Shown: positions 35,203-49,678 of the stretch, piece after piece
Numbering within the stretch: position 1 is the first letter of the stretch
How the letters are laid out: each line of letters starts with the position of its first letter
From: Pardosa pseudoannulata
Lineage: Eukaryota; Arthropoda; Arachnida; Araneae; Lycosidae
NCBI GenBank assembly: GCA_032207245.1
Contig: CM063502.1
Location: 66,155,069-66,219,068, forward strand
Direction: 5' to 3'
Length of the DNA stretch: 64,000 nucleotides
Position numbers and translations under genes: made by a program
Notes under the pieces: generated by a model
Databases searched by the model: none
Seen by the model: the letters and a program-made list of their open reading frames with translations, nothing else
Told to the model about the DNA's origin: nothing

Positions 35203-35249
<47 letters not shown>
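35203..35249. repeat. (TA)n microsatellite, left of LTR-like insert
   Basis: About 24 AT units ending exactly where the GC-richer insert starts. Confidence 0.97.
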
Positions 35250-38384
<3,135 letters not shown>

Positions 38385-38388
38385 TTAC

Positions 38389-38754
38389 CCCTAGAAAGAT
38401 AACCTACGTCAAATCGACGTCTGAAGAAGATTTTTTCAAATTTTTTAAGTAATAAATAATTATTTTTATAACTTCAAAACTTTTTGCTAGTGAAAATACA
38501 GATAATTCTTAATGCTTTTCATATATCCATAACACAATAACATTCATTGTGGTACATTACAATTGACACAAACATTACATACACAATTTAAAATATATGC
38601 ACTCAAACATATACGATGAAATTGATAATAGATACGCTTTGACAGTTGAGATTCTAATTTACTCTTTTGTTATATAAGCGAATATCAGCAATTATATTTT
38701 ATGTTAAAATAGACTGTCTTTTTAAACTTCCATAGGTAGGTTATCTTTCTAGGG
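38389..38754. mobile_element. piggyBac-type MITE (366 bp)
   Basis: The left end CCCTAGAAAGATAACCTAC and the reverse complement of the right end are identical for 19 bp. CCCTAGAAAGATA is the well-known terminus of piggyBac transposons. The sub-terminal GTCAAATCGACGTCTG also recalls the piggyBac end. The right flank is TTAA (38755-38758), the piggyBac target. The left flank reads TTAC (38385-38388), one change from TTAA. The interior is AT-rich and encodes nothing, so the element would have needed a transposase supplied elsewhere. Confidence 0.93.
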
Positions 38755-38839
38755 TTAAATAAATATTTTTTAGTAAATATTAGATATTATTCAGTAAATG
38801 CATTATTTGTTTTTTACTCATAATATAAATAATACCTTT
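38755..38839. other. Short AT-rich spacer
   Basis: Nothing recognisable beyond the TTAA target site at its left edge. Confidence 0.6.
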
Positions 38840-39135
38840 ACAATTATCAATGTCTGGTTGGTATCGAATCATCTTAAATGTCATATGAATTCACACCGAA
38901 AGATGATTGCCATTGCCTGTTGAGGTTGGATTTCAAAGAGTGGGTTCTCGTAATTTTAAACGTGTGGAACAAGAAAAAATCCCCCCCTGCTTGGCCGGTC
39001 ACCTCCAGAGGTATCATTTGACAACCTGGAGGACACTGATACCACGAACCTATTTTGTAGATAAGCCAGCTACCATTTATGAACCCTCTATAAATCTCAA
39101 TTCCTCAGCTATTAAAATATGCGGAAAATAATACA
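38840..39135 (+). other. GC-richer patch with a 74-codon open frame, unidentified
   Basis: The frame at 38907-39131 starts MPLPVEVGFQRVG and ends at TAA. It contains CCCCCCCTGCTTGGCCGGTC and two near-repeats of an ACCTCCAGAGG/ACCTGGAGGAC word. Base use is less AT-biased than its surroundings, so it may be a relic of an exon or transposon. I recognise no domain, and no consensus splice signals frame it clearly. Treat it as unidentified. Confidence 0.3.
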
Positions 39136-40309
<1,174 letters not shown>

Positions 40310-40851
40310 TATATTTTCAGTTTATGAATAAAGCTGAAAGTTAAAGATGGGATTATTAATAAAATGTGTCATTTATTCTCCAAAAATTGTCAAACTTTAA
40401 TACTAACGTTCATACTAATGGTTTGAACCAAAGCTGCTCTGAAATCATTTCAAGTTAAGTTCTGTGATAAATAAATGCCATATAAAATTACTTTGAAGTA
40501 CTAAAGAGGACTTCATCAAATATGCAAGCTTCAAACTGAGGAGTCAGGGTGATTTATCGTCAACTCCAGTTTCAGAAAATTGGAAACCGAATATATGAAA
40601 TTTTGATTGAAAGTATATTGGTAATTATTCTTCTTTTAAGGAGATGAAAGGAGAAAACTCTAATACATCATGTTAATCGTTCATGAAATTGAGTAGTTTG
40701 AACAGCAATTATCTTATTTATCGTCATTAGCTGTCTTACTTGCCACCTCATGAATAAAACTCGCTGTGAAATCTATTGCGTAAAAACTGGTTTTTTATGA
40801 GTTTTAATTTTTTCACCACGTTGTAATTTTTTTATTATTTTTAGTGATGCA

Positions 40852-40861
<10 letters not shown>
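40310..40861. other. AT-rich DNA without a gene
   Basis: Nothing recognisable. Confidence 0.6.

Positions 40862-40896
<35 letters not shown>
40862..40896 (+). repeat. Poly-T run, 35 bases
   Basis: A pure T homopolymer 38 bp left of the mariner-type element. On the minus strand it would be a poly-A tail, but no retroposed body was identified beside it. Confidence 0.9.
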
Positions 40897-40897
<1 letters not shown>

Positions 40898-40934
40898 TAA
40901 ACTGTTATATTTTAATTTATGTCAAAAGTTAATA

Positions 40935-41587
40935 CCTAGTGATCAAAAAGTCCGTATAAACTTTAAAAATTCATAATAACCAGAAAAATAACCAGAATAA
41001 AAAACGGCTTGCAGGATTAGTATTGCTAGGGCATGGTATTTTTTTAAAACAGAAAAAAAAGTAACTCAAAAACAGCCGACAGATGGCGCTGGTTCGAGCG
41101 ACTTCTTTGGAAATATGCAAATGAGGCTGTTATAAGAATTTGCGCTCCTGTAAATACACAACCATTTCACCGCTGTAAACCATGTATGCGAACAAGGATG
41201 TTGAGTGTGAAAGATAAAGCTTTGTTGGTGAAGTTGTTTTACATCAACCAGGAAGCAGTGACCAGTGCCTTGCTTAAGTTCCTAATTCAGAAGAATGTCA
41301 GGAGTGGATTTGTGACTCGCCTGCAGTGTATCCCCTCTGGTGGTGGTCAGGTGGAACACATATTGTTGTAATAAACGATTTGGAGGCATTCTGTTCGTTA
41401 TTTGCGTTTCTTTTTCTTTCACATGTGTACATCAGCGCCCTCTATCGACTCTTTTTGAGGGTTTTTTCTGTTTAAATAAAATCCCATGCCCTAGCGTTAC
41501 TAATCCTGTAAATCGTTTCTTATTTCGGTTATTTTTTTCCGGTTATTATGAATTTTTGAAGTTTATACGGACTTTTTGATCACCCAG
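40935..41587 (+). mobile_element. Tc1/mariner-type element, internally deleted (653 bp)
   Basis: Terminal inverted repeats of about 110 bp: the left end CCTAGTGATCAAAAAGTCCG matches the reverse complement of the right end (CTGGGTGATCAAAAAGTCCG). The match continues through TATAAACTT, AAAAATTCATAATAACC, ACAGGATTAGTA-like and GCTAGGGCATGG words with about one mismatch in ten. TA dinucleotides flank it at 40933-40934 and 41588-41589, the target duplication of Tc1/mariner elements. Inside are a 5' untranslated stretch, a short transposase remnant (separate entry) and a 3' stretch with ATCAGCGCCCTCT, partner of the upstream CAGATGGCGCTGG. It is non-autonomous. Confidence 0.93.
41186..41371 (+). 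pseudogene. Mariner-type transposase remnant: N-terminus joined to C-terminus
   Basis: A 61-codon frame inside the mariner-type element. Residues about 5-41 (MLSVKDKALLVKLFYINQEA, then TSALLKFLIQKNVRSG) read like the N-terminal helix-turn-helix of arthropod mariner-like transposases, in which an acidic or basic start is followed by LVKLFY and a run ending R/K-G. Residues about 42-61 (FVTRLQC, GGGQVEHIL) look like the usual C-terminal end of such transposases, where a GGHxEHIL-type motif closes the protein. A full protein would be about 330-350 residues, so the whole catalytic DDE/D core is missing. The join after RSG is in frame and has no stop, pointing to one internal deletion. No transposition activity is possible. 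The retained N-terminal segment could in principle still bind the element's own ends. I inferred family membership from motif memory, not a search. Confidence 0.75.
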
Positions 41588-41589
41588 TA

Positions 41590-42514
41590 CATAAATTCCA
41601 TAAGGACATGGGAAACAACCAGTATCTGACTGATAACAAGTCCTTCTAGACCTGCATGTATTAATATTTCCAGAAAAAAAAATTTAATGCATAAAAATAT
41701 TTTCAATAACATAATAAAGCTTTTGTGATTTTTATAATTGTAATCGTGCGAAAAACACATTACTTTGCTGGTAATACCCCAAGCCGTTTCTATCCATTGT
41801 TCCTACGCATTAGAAATTTGCATTATCTACTATGAGGTATCAAATTTAAATTCTTTAAATTAAATGGTAATTGTACTTAACCATATAATACTCAGCAAAC
41901 TCTTTTTAAGTTAATTTACAAGCAATTCATCCCACATTTTAATCTTTGCTTACTTTTTACCATTGGTCAATCTATAAAAGCTGTTAAAATTGTTATGGCT
42001 TTATTACGCATCTAAACCTTTTTTTATATAATTTAATCAACATTTATTCTTTTCTTAATATTCTGGATATTTTATCCTATTTCTGTTATATAATATCTGC
42101 TTATTAGAATAACTGACAATATGTTTATTATTATGGTTGAGGGGTGTAAAATAAATACTTGAAAGGCTTTTAAGGCTAATTTCTAATATTTAACCCACCA
42201 AAAAGTCAAGGGAACAAAGTCTACTTTCCATAAAAATGATATGGTTCCTTTTATATTTTATCATACTTCTATTCTTACTTATCCCTTATTTCTTCCTATT
42301 ACATGGCTTCTTTAATGTTTCGTGCATTCTTACTGCTTCCGAGTGGAAATAATAATAGCCTTGGCAGGAAACAGTTTTTTACTGGACCTGATATTTTTTA
42401 CAGAGTATTGGTTTATGTTATTGCGGACACAGAATTCTTAAGGTGACAATAGATTTTGAAAGTTAGCATATTTTGTTTCCAATTCTTAAAATTATATTAT
42501 GTTATTAGTAGAAT
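41590..42514. other. AT-rich DNA without a gene
   Basis: Nothing recognisable; the 41563-41760 minus-strand frame is chance-sized and overlaps the transposon end. Confidence 0.6.
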
Positions 42515-43140
42515 ATTCACGTGACAGTGGTTGAATATTCAGGGTTGTGGTGATTACGCAATAAGAACTATAGTCGTTGCCTCGTTTTGATTCGCTGAAG
42601 ATTGACGTCACATGCATCATTTTTGATTAAGCCGGTTGACGTAATGTTCAGCCTTTGTAAACAGTGTCTTGTATATATTATAAATATTGTAATGTATTTT
42701 CACATATTATTTTAACATGAATTCATTGATCTGTATTGATACTTGTTATGAGTAAAGTTTTATAATTATCGTATTTTTATTTGTGGCAACACAGAATCTT
42801 TTTATGTATGCAAATGTCTGTAATGTATGCATATGTTGTCTGCCTATGTAACAGTCAGTGTGACAGTAGCAGATGGCTCGGTTGCATCGAAGGTGCTGAT
42901 GTTTGTTTATGTAACTTGTATGTACTTTCAGTATTTTAAACTTCTGTAACGTTAGTTCAGTTTGATATCCAGAACTCTACGTCATTCATGTTGCTATTTT
43001 AAATAAATGCCTGTGTCTAGATCTAGTAGTTTTATTTAACTGCACCGTGTGAATCCCTTTTGAGCATGGTTTTATATATGATGTGATCCCTGCGTATATT
43101 TCTTTAAGAATCGTTGACCCATAGCAGGGGTCTCCATAGG
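42515..43140 (+). mobile_element. LTR-like block (promoter and poly-A signals, boundaries unclear)
   Basis: A moderately GC-rich stretch in which a CACGTG E-box (about 42518), a CRE (42603-42610) and a half-site TTGACGTAA (about 42636) precede a TATA-like TATATATTATAAAT (about 42672). Some 330 bp later comes TTTAAATAAATGCC (AATAAA near 43002) followed by GT-rich sequence. This order (enhancer, TATA, AATAAA, GT-rich) is what a retrotransposon LTR shows. I could not fix TG...CA ends or a target duplication and found no internal genes. A host promoter or another transposon is possible. Confidence 0.35.
42603..42610. promoter_or_regulatory. CRE palindrome TGACGTCA
   Basis: A perfect 8-bp cyclic-AMP response element, the binding site of CREB/ATF-type bZIP factors. 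An E-box lies about 85 bp upstream and a CRE half-site about 30 bp downstream. It may drive the LTR-like block. No transcript evidence is available here. Confidence 0.5.
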
Positions 43141-43361
43141 GTCAAATATTAGTTATTTTTAAGATATTAATTATTAACATATAACTTCGTAATAAATTTA
43201 TAAAGATAACAATTTTACTTATAACTTTATTTTAAAATTTTCTAATCACATTATTTTTTCCTCTTAATGTGGACATTTTAACTTATATCATACCTTTTAC
43301 TCAGGAAAAAAACTTAGTTATCATTAGATAAAAAATATTCAGGGTAAGTAGTAACTTTCGA
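43141..43361. other. Short AT-rich spacer
   Basis: Nothing recognisable. Confidence 0.6.
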
Positions 43362-43628
43362 GCTAAAAAGTCTTCATTAATGCTGCCTATTTTTGATTCA
43401 TTGTACAATAAAAAGTGATGATCTATTTAGAACATTTTTCCTAGATCATTAATAATCTGTCTTAAAATTATTTAGTTTTTATATGAAGCAATGTGGCTAA
43501 AAATTCATTAATGCTGCCTATTTTTGATTCAATGTACAATATAAAAAGTAATGATCTATTTAGAACATTTTTTCTTGATCATTAATAATCTGTCTTAAAA
43601 TTATTTAGTTTTTATATGAAGCAATGCG
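43362..43628 (+). repeat. Tandem duplication, unit about 134 bp, very similar copies
   Basis: Units at 43362-43494 and 43496-43628 share CATTAATGCTGCCTATTTTT, GATCTATTTAGAACATTTTT, ATCATTAATAATCTGTCTTA and ATATGAAGCAATG, with only a handful of differences and a 2-bp insertion. A recent event compared with most duplications in the window. Confidence 0.96.
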
Positions 43629-44155
43629 GCTAAAAACATAATCCCCAAAATATGTACACCAAGTGAAACAAAAAAAAATCATACCACCCACGAAATAATT
43701 TTTTAAATTTGTAATATAAAAATATTTTTTATCAAATACAAGAAAATTCCCATTTTAAATTGTAAACCTCAGTTATATTGATACGAGTGATATATCATCT
43801 TTTCTATCATGATAAAGACAAAATTTTTCTTCTCATTTTAAATTCCTCAACAGTTTTTAAATTTTCTTAAATTTCAAAATATCAGGCACGTTAAGTTTCA
43901 GTTTGCAAAATAAAACACATATTTGGTTCCCTTTAGTATAAGAGTTTAGTTATTTTATAAGTTATCTTGGGGGTAAGTTAATTGTCTTCATTAATTTTTA
44001 CATTTTTTTATTTTATTATATCAAATTTAGTACTTGAAATAACAGTAATAACTTTTAAATCTAATGTGTTATTATAGAATGTCTAAATAAAACATGATAA
44101 AAAGTGCAAAGCATTTTATTTTATTATGGATTGGAAATTTCGGAGTTTCGTACGA
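43629..44155. other. AT-rich DNA without a gene
   Basis: Nothing recognisable. Confidence 0.6.
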
Positions 44156-44513
44156 TTTTGCAGTTTGCTTCACCATGCGAACAACAGTTAACAGATAGGA
44201 AAAAAAATAGAGAAAAATAGTGTTTATAATGTTTTAATTTGGGAAAACTTCCTATATTTAAAGAATGAATTTATTTTGTAGTTTACTTCAGCATGCGAAC
44301 AACAGTTAACAGATTGAAAAAAAGTAGAGAAAACAGTGTTTATAATGTTTTTATTTCGGAAAACTTCATATATTTTAAAAATGAATTTATTTTACGGTTT
44401 ATTTCAGCCTGCGAAAACAGTTAACAGATTGGAAAAAAAGTAGAGAAAAATAGTGTCTATAATATTTTGATTTCGGAAAACATATATGTTTTAAGAATGA
44501 ATTTATTTTATGC
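44156..44513 (+). repeat. Tandem triplication, unit about 119 bp
   Basis: Three units (about 44156-44275, 44276-44394, 44395-44513) each carry a core of ATGCGAACAACAGTTAACAG (unit 3: CTGCGAAAACAGTTAACAG), then AAAGTAGAGAAAA-like, GTTTATAATGTTTT-like, GGAAAAC and AATGAATTTATTTT. The core contains the palindrome GTTAAC. Order and spacing are preserved. Confidence 0.96.
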
Positions 44514-46356
44514 TGTAAGCACTTTTCATAGTACTGAGTCTTCATTAAACCATAAAGAATATTAATTAACTCTATATAACTTATGTAAGTTATTTAAGTT
44601 ATGTAAGCATATGTTAATAATAATATATAACTTAACTAATATAAACTCTTTTCTGCGTATTTCATTTTAGACTATATTGTATTAATGATGTACAAATATT
44701 GTACCTGGATGTACTATCAAGCAAATAAAATCGAAATATTGAGTGATTAAAATTTTATTTTTTAGTTCCATTCTGAATTTTATATGTAAATTGGAATATT
44801 CATAACTACAGAAACCAATTTTTAAATATTTGTTGTATAGAAACCAATATATTCCCAAACATATAACTCAGGAATTCTATAGATCATTCTCAGTGAAGTT
44901 CTGAAATTTGATAGAACTCAAGACATAAATCAACCCATTTTGATTTATGCTTTTGCATTTTTATCTCTCCTGCCAAGTATAGTTATCACGTAGCGACTTT
45001 CACCGAAAAAATAAATTCACGATCTGAAAAATTGCCTCGAAAAAGAGTTAAATTTTTGTAAACGTAAATTTCTGTGTGTATAAAAGGAAAAGTAGGCAAC
45101 AGGAAATTTTCAAAACATCTCAATATAATTTGTAAAGTTTCTTTCAACTAGAAGACAGTCTGTAATTTTACAAAAACAACGAAAAATAACATGATACAAT
45201 AAAATTACGCATCTTATTACAAAGTACATTTGATCTTACTAAGAAGATCCTAAAGTGTAAAAATTTTTCTCTTATAATAGCTTTCATTTTTTACACCGTT
45301 TTCCCAAGATCGAATTTGAAAAAAAAAAGGCTTTTTCAATTTTTTAAAGTAATGGGCAAAAAGGCAGCACTTTAGGATAAAAGGACTAAACAGGTGTTAC
45401 TTTTCTTTGAAAATGGCTAAAGTTTGTTAGGATTCAAGTATCTTCAAAAAAATTCTATTTAAAAAAATTTACGTAGGCTGTGACTTTTTGTAAGGAACAA
45501 TTTTTAAAGTTTCTTTAGAAAAGATTCATTTATTTGCATTATTGTCAATCTGTTTGTTTTATAAATTGTTATGCTTATTTATAAATGAAGATAATTTAAA
45601 ATTAATTACGTGTTGTTTTGTGTTCTTAAACAATTATCTGTAGAAAGTATTACTTTGAATGTTCCACATTCATATGCCTCCATAATTGCATTACTAAATT
45701 ATTTTTCTATTTAAATCTCAGCTTCTACTTATAAAAAACCACCCTCATTTTCCTTGATTACTTGATTCATTATCCAGACTAAAATGTTAAATGTGCTATA
45801 AAAGATAATTTGAATCATTTATTCCTTGAAGAAAATTATCTTTAAAGCAAATATGAACTGTAGTAAATACACTGTACACTGTCATAAGTGAGTTGCAAGC
45901 ATTCCTGTTTTACGTTTTTAATAACAGTATCAAAAAGTTGCAATTTCAAAAATGTTTTGTTAAATGTTTTAGCATCTTAAAAAAGAAATGTAAGAAGGTG
46001 AAGACTCAATCCAGTAATGAGTTTCACCAATTTCTGAACAAATGGTCTAAAAATTTCATATACAGAAATTTTAACCCCATATATATTTTAAATCATATAT
46101 CACAATATGATTTACATTATTTTTCTTAATCAATAACAAATTATATTCAATATTAAAATGAAGATTTGTCTTTCTTCTATGCATATAAGAACACTACGCG
46201 GCATTGACTCCAAATAACTTTTATTCCAACCCGAAAATAACATCACCGATTACAAAAGAACTGAAATACAGCTATCCCGTCTCATTTATTACCCTTGAAT
46301 GAATCGTTGATATATTTAGTGATTACAACCTTATAGAATATCTACCTGGAAATAAG
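44514..46356. other. AT-rich DNA without a recognisable gene
   Basis: Short words TTATGTAAGTTATTTAAG repeat at 44580-44610. The 78-codon frame at 45893-46129 has Lys/Asn/Ile bias and no domain, so I treat it as chance. Confidence 0.6.
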
Positions 46357-47345
46357 ATTTCTCCAAATCTAGATTCAAACGTTGTTATCTACAGTCTTTG
46401 GCTAATTTATGGCTTCCAAATAACAGATTTCACGTTATTTGCACATATATTGGTACTATTATGGTGTCGTTTCAGTAATTGTGGATAGCAGGAAAAGAGT
46501 TTCGAGATAAAATTTCTTTCCGTGTTTCTTACAAATTCTGATTCAGATGTATGTAAACTTATTTGTATGCAACCATTTACGATAATTTTTTTACTTTAAT
46601 TTTTCCAGTGTATAATTCAAATTACTTTGGTTAGATTTCCATTTTTTAATGTATTTCTTAGTAGTAAAGTTAGGAGCAACATTACTAGATAAGATTTCAA
46701 AAGAAAATTTCTTCTCTCTGCGATTATTTTAGTATAAAAGTTTATTCTGGAAAATCTATCTTCCTTTTATTACATCTTATCAACAATCACGGGTACTGAT
46801 CACTTCAGTAATGAAATATTCTATTGGTTTAAATAATAATGTATGAAATAAAATTTCTCCAAATCTAGATTCAAACGTTGTTATCTACAGTCTTTGGCTA
46901 ATTTATGGCTTCCAAATAACAGATTTCACGTTATTTGCACATATATTGGTACTATTATGGTGTCGTTTCGGTAATTGTGGATAGCAGGGAAAGAGTTTCG
47001 AGATAAAATTTCTTTACATGTATCTTATAAATTCTGATTCAGATATATTTAAAATTATCTGTTTGCAACCATTTACTATAATTCTTTTACTTTAACTTTC
47101 CAGTGTATAATTGGTCCAGAGTATAATCGTGGTTAGATTTTCATTTTTAATATAATTCTTGGTAGTAAAGATAGGAGTAAGATCACTAAATAAGCTTTCA
47201 AAAGAAAATTTCTTCTCTCAGCGATTATTTTAGTATGAAAGTCTATTCTAGAAAATCTATCTTCCTTTAATTACATCTTATCAACAATCACGAGTTCTGA
47301 CACGAGTCACTTCAGTAATGAAATATTCTATTCGTTTAAATAAAA
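46357..47345 (+). repeat. Tandem duplication, unit 496 bp, with a near-identical 163-bp core
   Basis: Unit 1 is 46357-46852 and unit 2 is 46853 to about 47345. The first 163 bp of each (46357-46519, 46853-47015) differ at two positions only by my reading. The remaining 330 bp differ at many positions and by indels. A third, much more diverged relative of the second half lies at 47400-47700. No open frame spans the core. Confidence 0.95.
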
Positions 47346-47399
47346 ATGTTGCAATAAAAAAGACAGTAACGCATTGACTTCAAACTGCTGCAGATTCCT

Positions 47400-47700
47400 C
47401 TATATTATAAAATCTGATTGATACACAATTTAAATTAACTATTTGTAGTTTTTTATTACAATTGTTCAACTACAATTTTTGAGTGTATACTTTGAAATCA
47501 GTGTATAGTCTTTAGTTAGGTTTTCACCTTTTTTTGTCATAACTGATTTCTAAAATAGAAGGAAATAAGATTTGTAGATCAGCTTTGTAAAGAAAACTTA
47601 TCCTCTCAAAACTATTTTTTAATCTATCTACTTTTAATTATATTTTATTTGTAACTAACAGGTGATATCACTTCTACATTAAAAAGTCTATTAGCTAAAA
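47400..47700 (+). repeat. Diverged third copy of the 496-bp unit (second half only)
   Basis: Aligned words include TGAGTGTATA (GTGTATAATT in the others), GTTAGGTTTTCA, AAGAAAACTTATCCTCTCA, ATTATATTTTATT and ATCACTTC, in the same order as in units 1 and 2. The well-conserved core is absent. Confidence 0.6.
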
Positions 47701-48081
47701 TAGAAATAGTGGACAGCAAGGAATTGCATTCAAACCAATCTAGAAATACGTAGGTTTGGTTTAGTTTCAAGCGCTACTGTCTACTGTTTTATTACACGAG
47801 AGAACTTATATTTTAGCTCCTATACTCATAAATTCTACTATAGATTCTAACAAAATTCATTTTTTTTAAATAGAAAAAAAGAAATAATTTCAATCTCCCG
47901 TCAACTCACCTTCATCTTAAGTAAGATTTTTTCTGGTGAAACGTCTTGATTTCTAATGATTAATTCTAGAATATTATTTCCTTAAGTGAAAACAATAATT
48001 ATGGCTTATAATAGCATTAAAACTGGAGTTGGTTTTAAATCATTAGCTGAAGTTTGGAATTTTTTGTCCTATTGCCTATAG
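47701..48081. other. AT-rich DNA without a gene
   Basis: Nothing recognisable. Confidence 0.6.
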
Positions 48082-48600
48082 ACTTCAAACTCTTCAAGAA
48101 CTACATGTATAAAGATAATTATGCGGTTCGTGAGTTCAAAGTAATAAAGGCTTTTAATACTAATGATTTTTCTTAAAAAAATACTTTAAAAAATAAACGT
48201 TTTAAGTATGTGAATAGTGTTTAACGAACTAAGTACATTCTGAACAAAATTTATTAGACAATAGTAAACTCATAATGAATTTAAATGACTATTCAATAAT
48301 AAATTATTACATTGTATTTTCAAAGGTTTATACGCAAAGTACTTCAAACTCTTTAAGAACTACATGTATAAAGATAATTATACAGTTCATGAGTTCAAAG
48401 TAATAAAAGCTTTTAATACTAATGTTTTTTCTTTAAAAAATACTTTCAAAAATAAATGTTTTAAATATGTGAATAGTGTTTAACAAACTAAGTACATTCT
48501 GGACCAAATTTATTAGACAATAGTAAACTCATTATGAATTTAAATAACTATTCAATAATAAATTGTTACGTAGTATGTTTAAAGCTTTATACGCAAAGTA
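48082..48600 (+). repeat. Tandem duplication, unit 259 bp
   Basis: Units at 48082-48340 and 48341-48600 both open with ACTTCAAACTC, share AAGAACTACATGTATAAAG, GAGTTCAAAGTAATAAA, AATTTATTAGACAATAGTAA and TATACGCAAAGTA, and differ by scattered substitutions. Confidence 0.95.
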
Positions 48601-49148
48601 TTATAAAACAGTTCTCGTATCAGTTTCTCATTTTAACCATATCTCAGCCGATTGATAATAAATATTGATTCTTGGGATACTGGAAAATAATTACTCCCTG
48701 AATACATATACCGCATTTCTCAGGACAAGTTAAACAGTCTGAATCGCTAATCTTCGGGAACTTCTGTGACTTTCATTCTTAATTAATACTATTCCTTTTT
48801 TATATGCTGATGTGTAAGATGTTTATGATTCTCGAATTCGTAAATTCTCTAGAGAAATGAATACTGATATACAAACGTATACTTTCTTCTGCAAATAACT
48901 AATTAAAATATTTCGTATCACTGAATTTGTTTTTTATTTTTTTTTCTGTTAGCGGTATACATTTATTAAATTTAATTCAGCCAAGAAATATTCTCTACGT
49001 TTATTTCTATACGGAAATGTAAAAAAATATATGTAAGAAGATCATTTTTAATTTTAAGAAATAATTGCTGAAAGCGAATGCTCGTGATTCTTAATTGAGT
49101 TTTAATTTTATTAATTCAGAGACAAAAATTTATTTCCATTTAATCTTA
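48601..49148. other. AT-rich DNA without a gene
   Basis: Nothing recognisable. Confidence 0.6.
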
Positions 49149-49262
49149 ATGTTTAAGATTAAAATCATATATTTTCAACCAATTTAACAAATATATCTTT
49201 GTCAACGCATAAATTTGGGTATGAAATTAAATTACAAAATTGTACAGTTATTTATAGTTATT

Positions 49263-49310
49263 AAATAGTTGTCATAACATTTATTTAAATAAATGTTATG
49301 ACAACTATTT
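49263..49310. other. Perfect 48-bp palindrome, unit 1
   Basis: The left arm AAATAGTTGTCATAACATTT continues with ATTT and is followed without spacer by its exact reverse complement. It could extrude a cruciform or form a 24-bp hairpin in RNA. No transposase target duplication was identified at its edges. Confidence 0.97.
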
Positions 49311-49448
49311 ACTTTATTACAATTATTACTTTTAATGTTTAAGATTAAAATCATATATTTTTAACCAATTTAACAAATATATCTTTGTCAACGCATAAAT
49401 TTGGGTATGAAATTAAATTACAAAATCGTACAGTTATTTATAGTTATT

Positions 49449-49496
49449 AAATAGTTGTCATAACATTTATTTAAATAAATGTTATGACAACTATTT
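49449..49496. other. Perfect 48-bp palindrome, unit 2
   Basis: Identical to the palindrome in unit 1. The matching sequence in unit 3 (about 49635-49672) keeps the centre (ATTTATTTAAATAAAT) but has lost pairing in the outer arm, reading GTCGTGTAGCTC in place of the expected partner. Confidence 0.97.
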
Positions 49497-49678
49497 ACTT
49501 TATTACAATTATTACTTTTAATGTTTAAGATTAAAATCATATATTTTTAACCAATTTAACAAATTTATCTTTGTCAACACATAAATTTCGGTATGAATTT
49601 AAATTACAAAATCGTACAGTTATTTATAGTTATTAGATAGTTGTCATATCATTTATTTAAATAAATGTCGTGTAGCTC

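Larger units (their letters stand above)
49149..49678 (+). repeat. Tandem triplication, unit 185 bp, each with a long palindrome
   Basis: AATGTTTAAGATTAAAATCA starts units at about 49149, 49334 and 49519. Units 1 and 2 are almost identical. Unit 3 is slightly more diverged and ends inside its palindrome. The regular 185-bp period and high identity indicate recent expansion. Confidence 0.97.

Noticed and set aside
43362..44513. CRISPR-like array
   Set aside because: The direct repeats are contiguous tandem duplications without unique spacers, in an animal-type genome.
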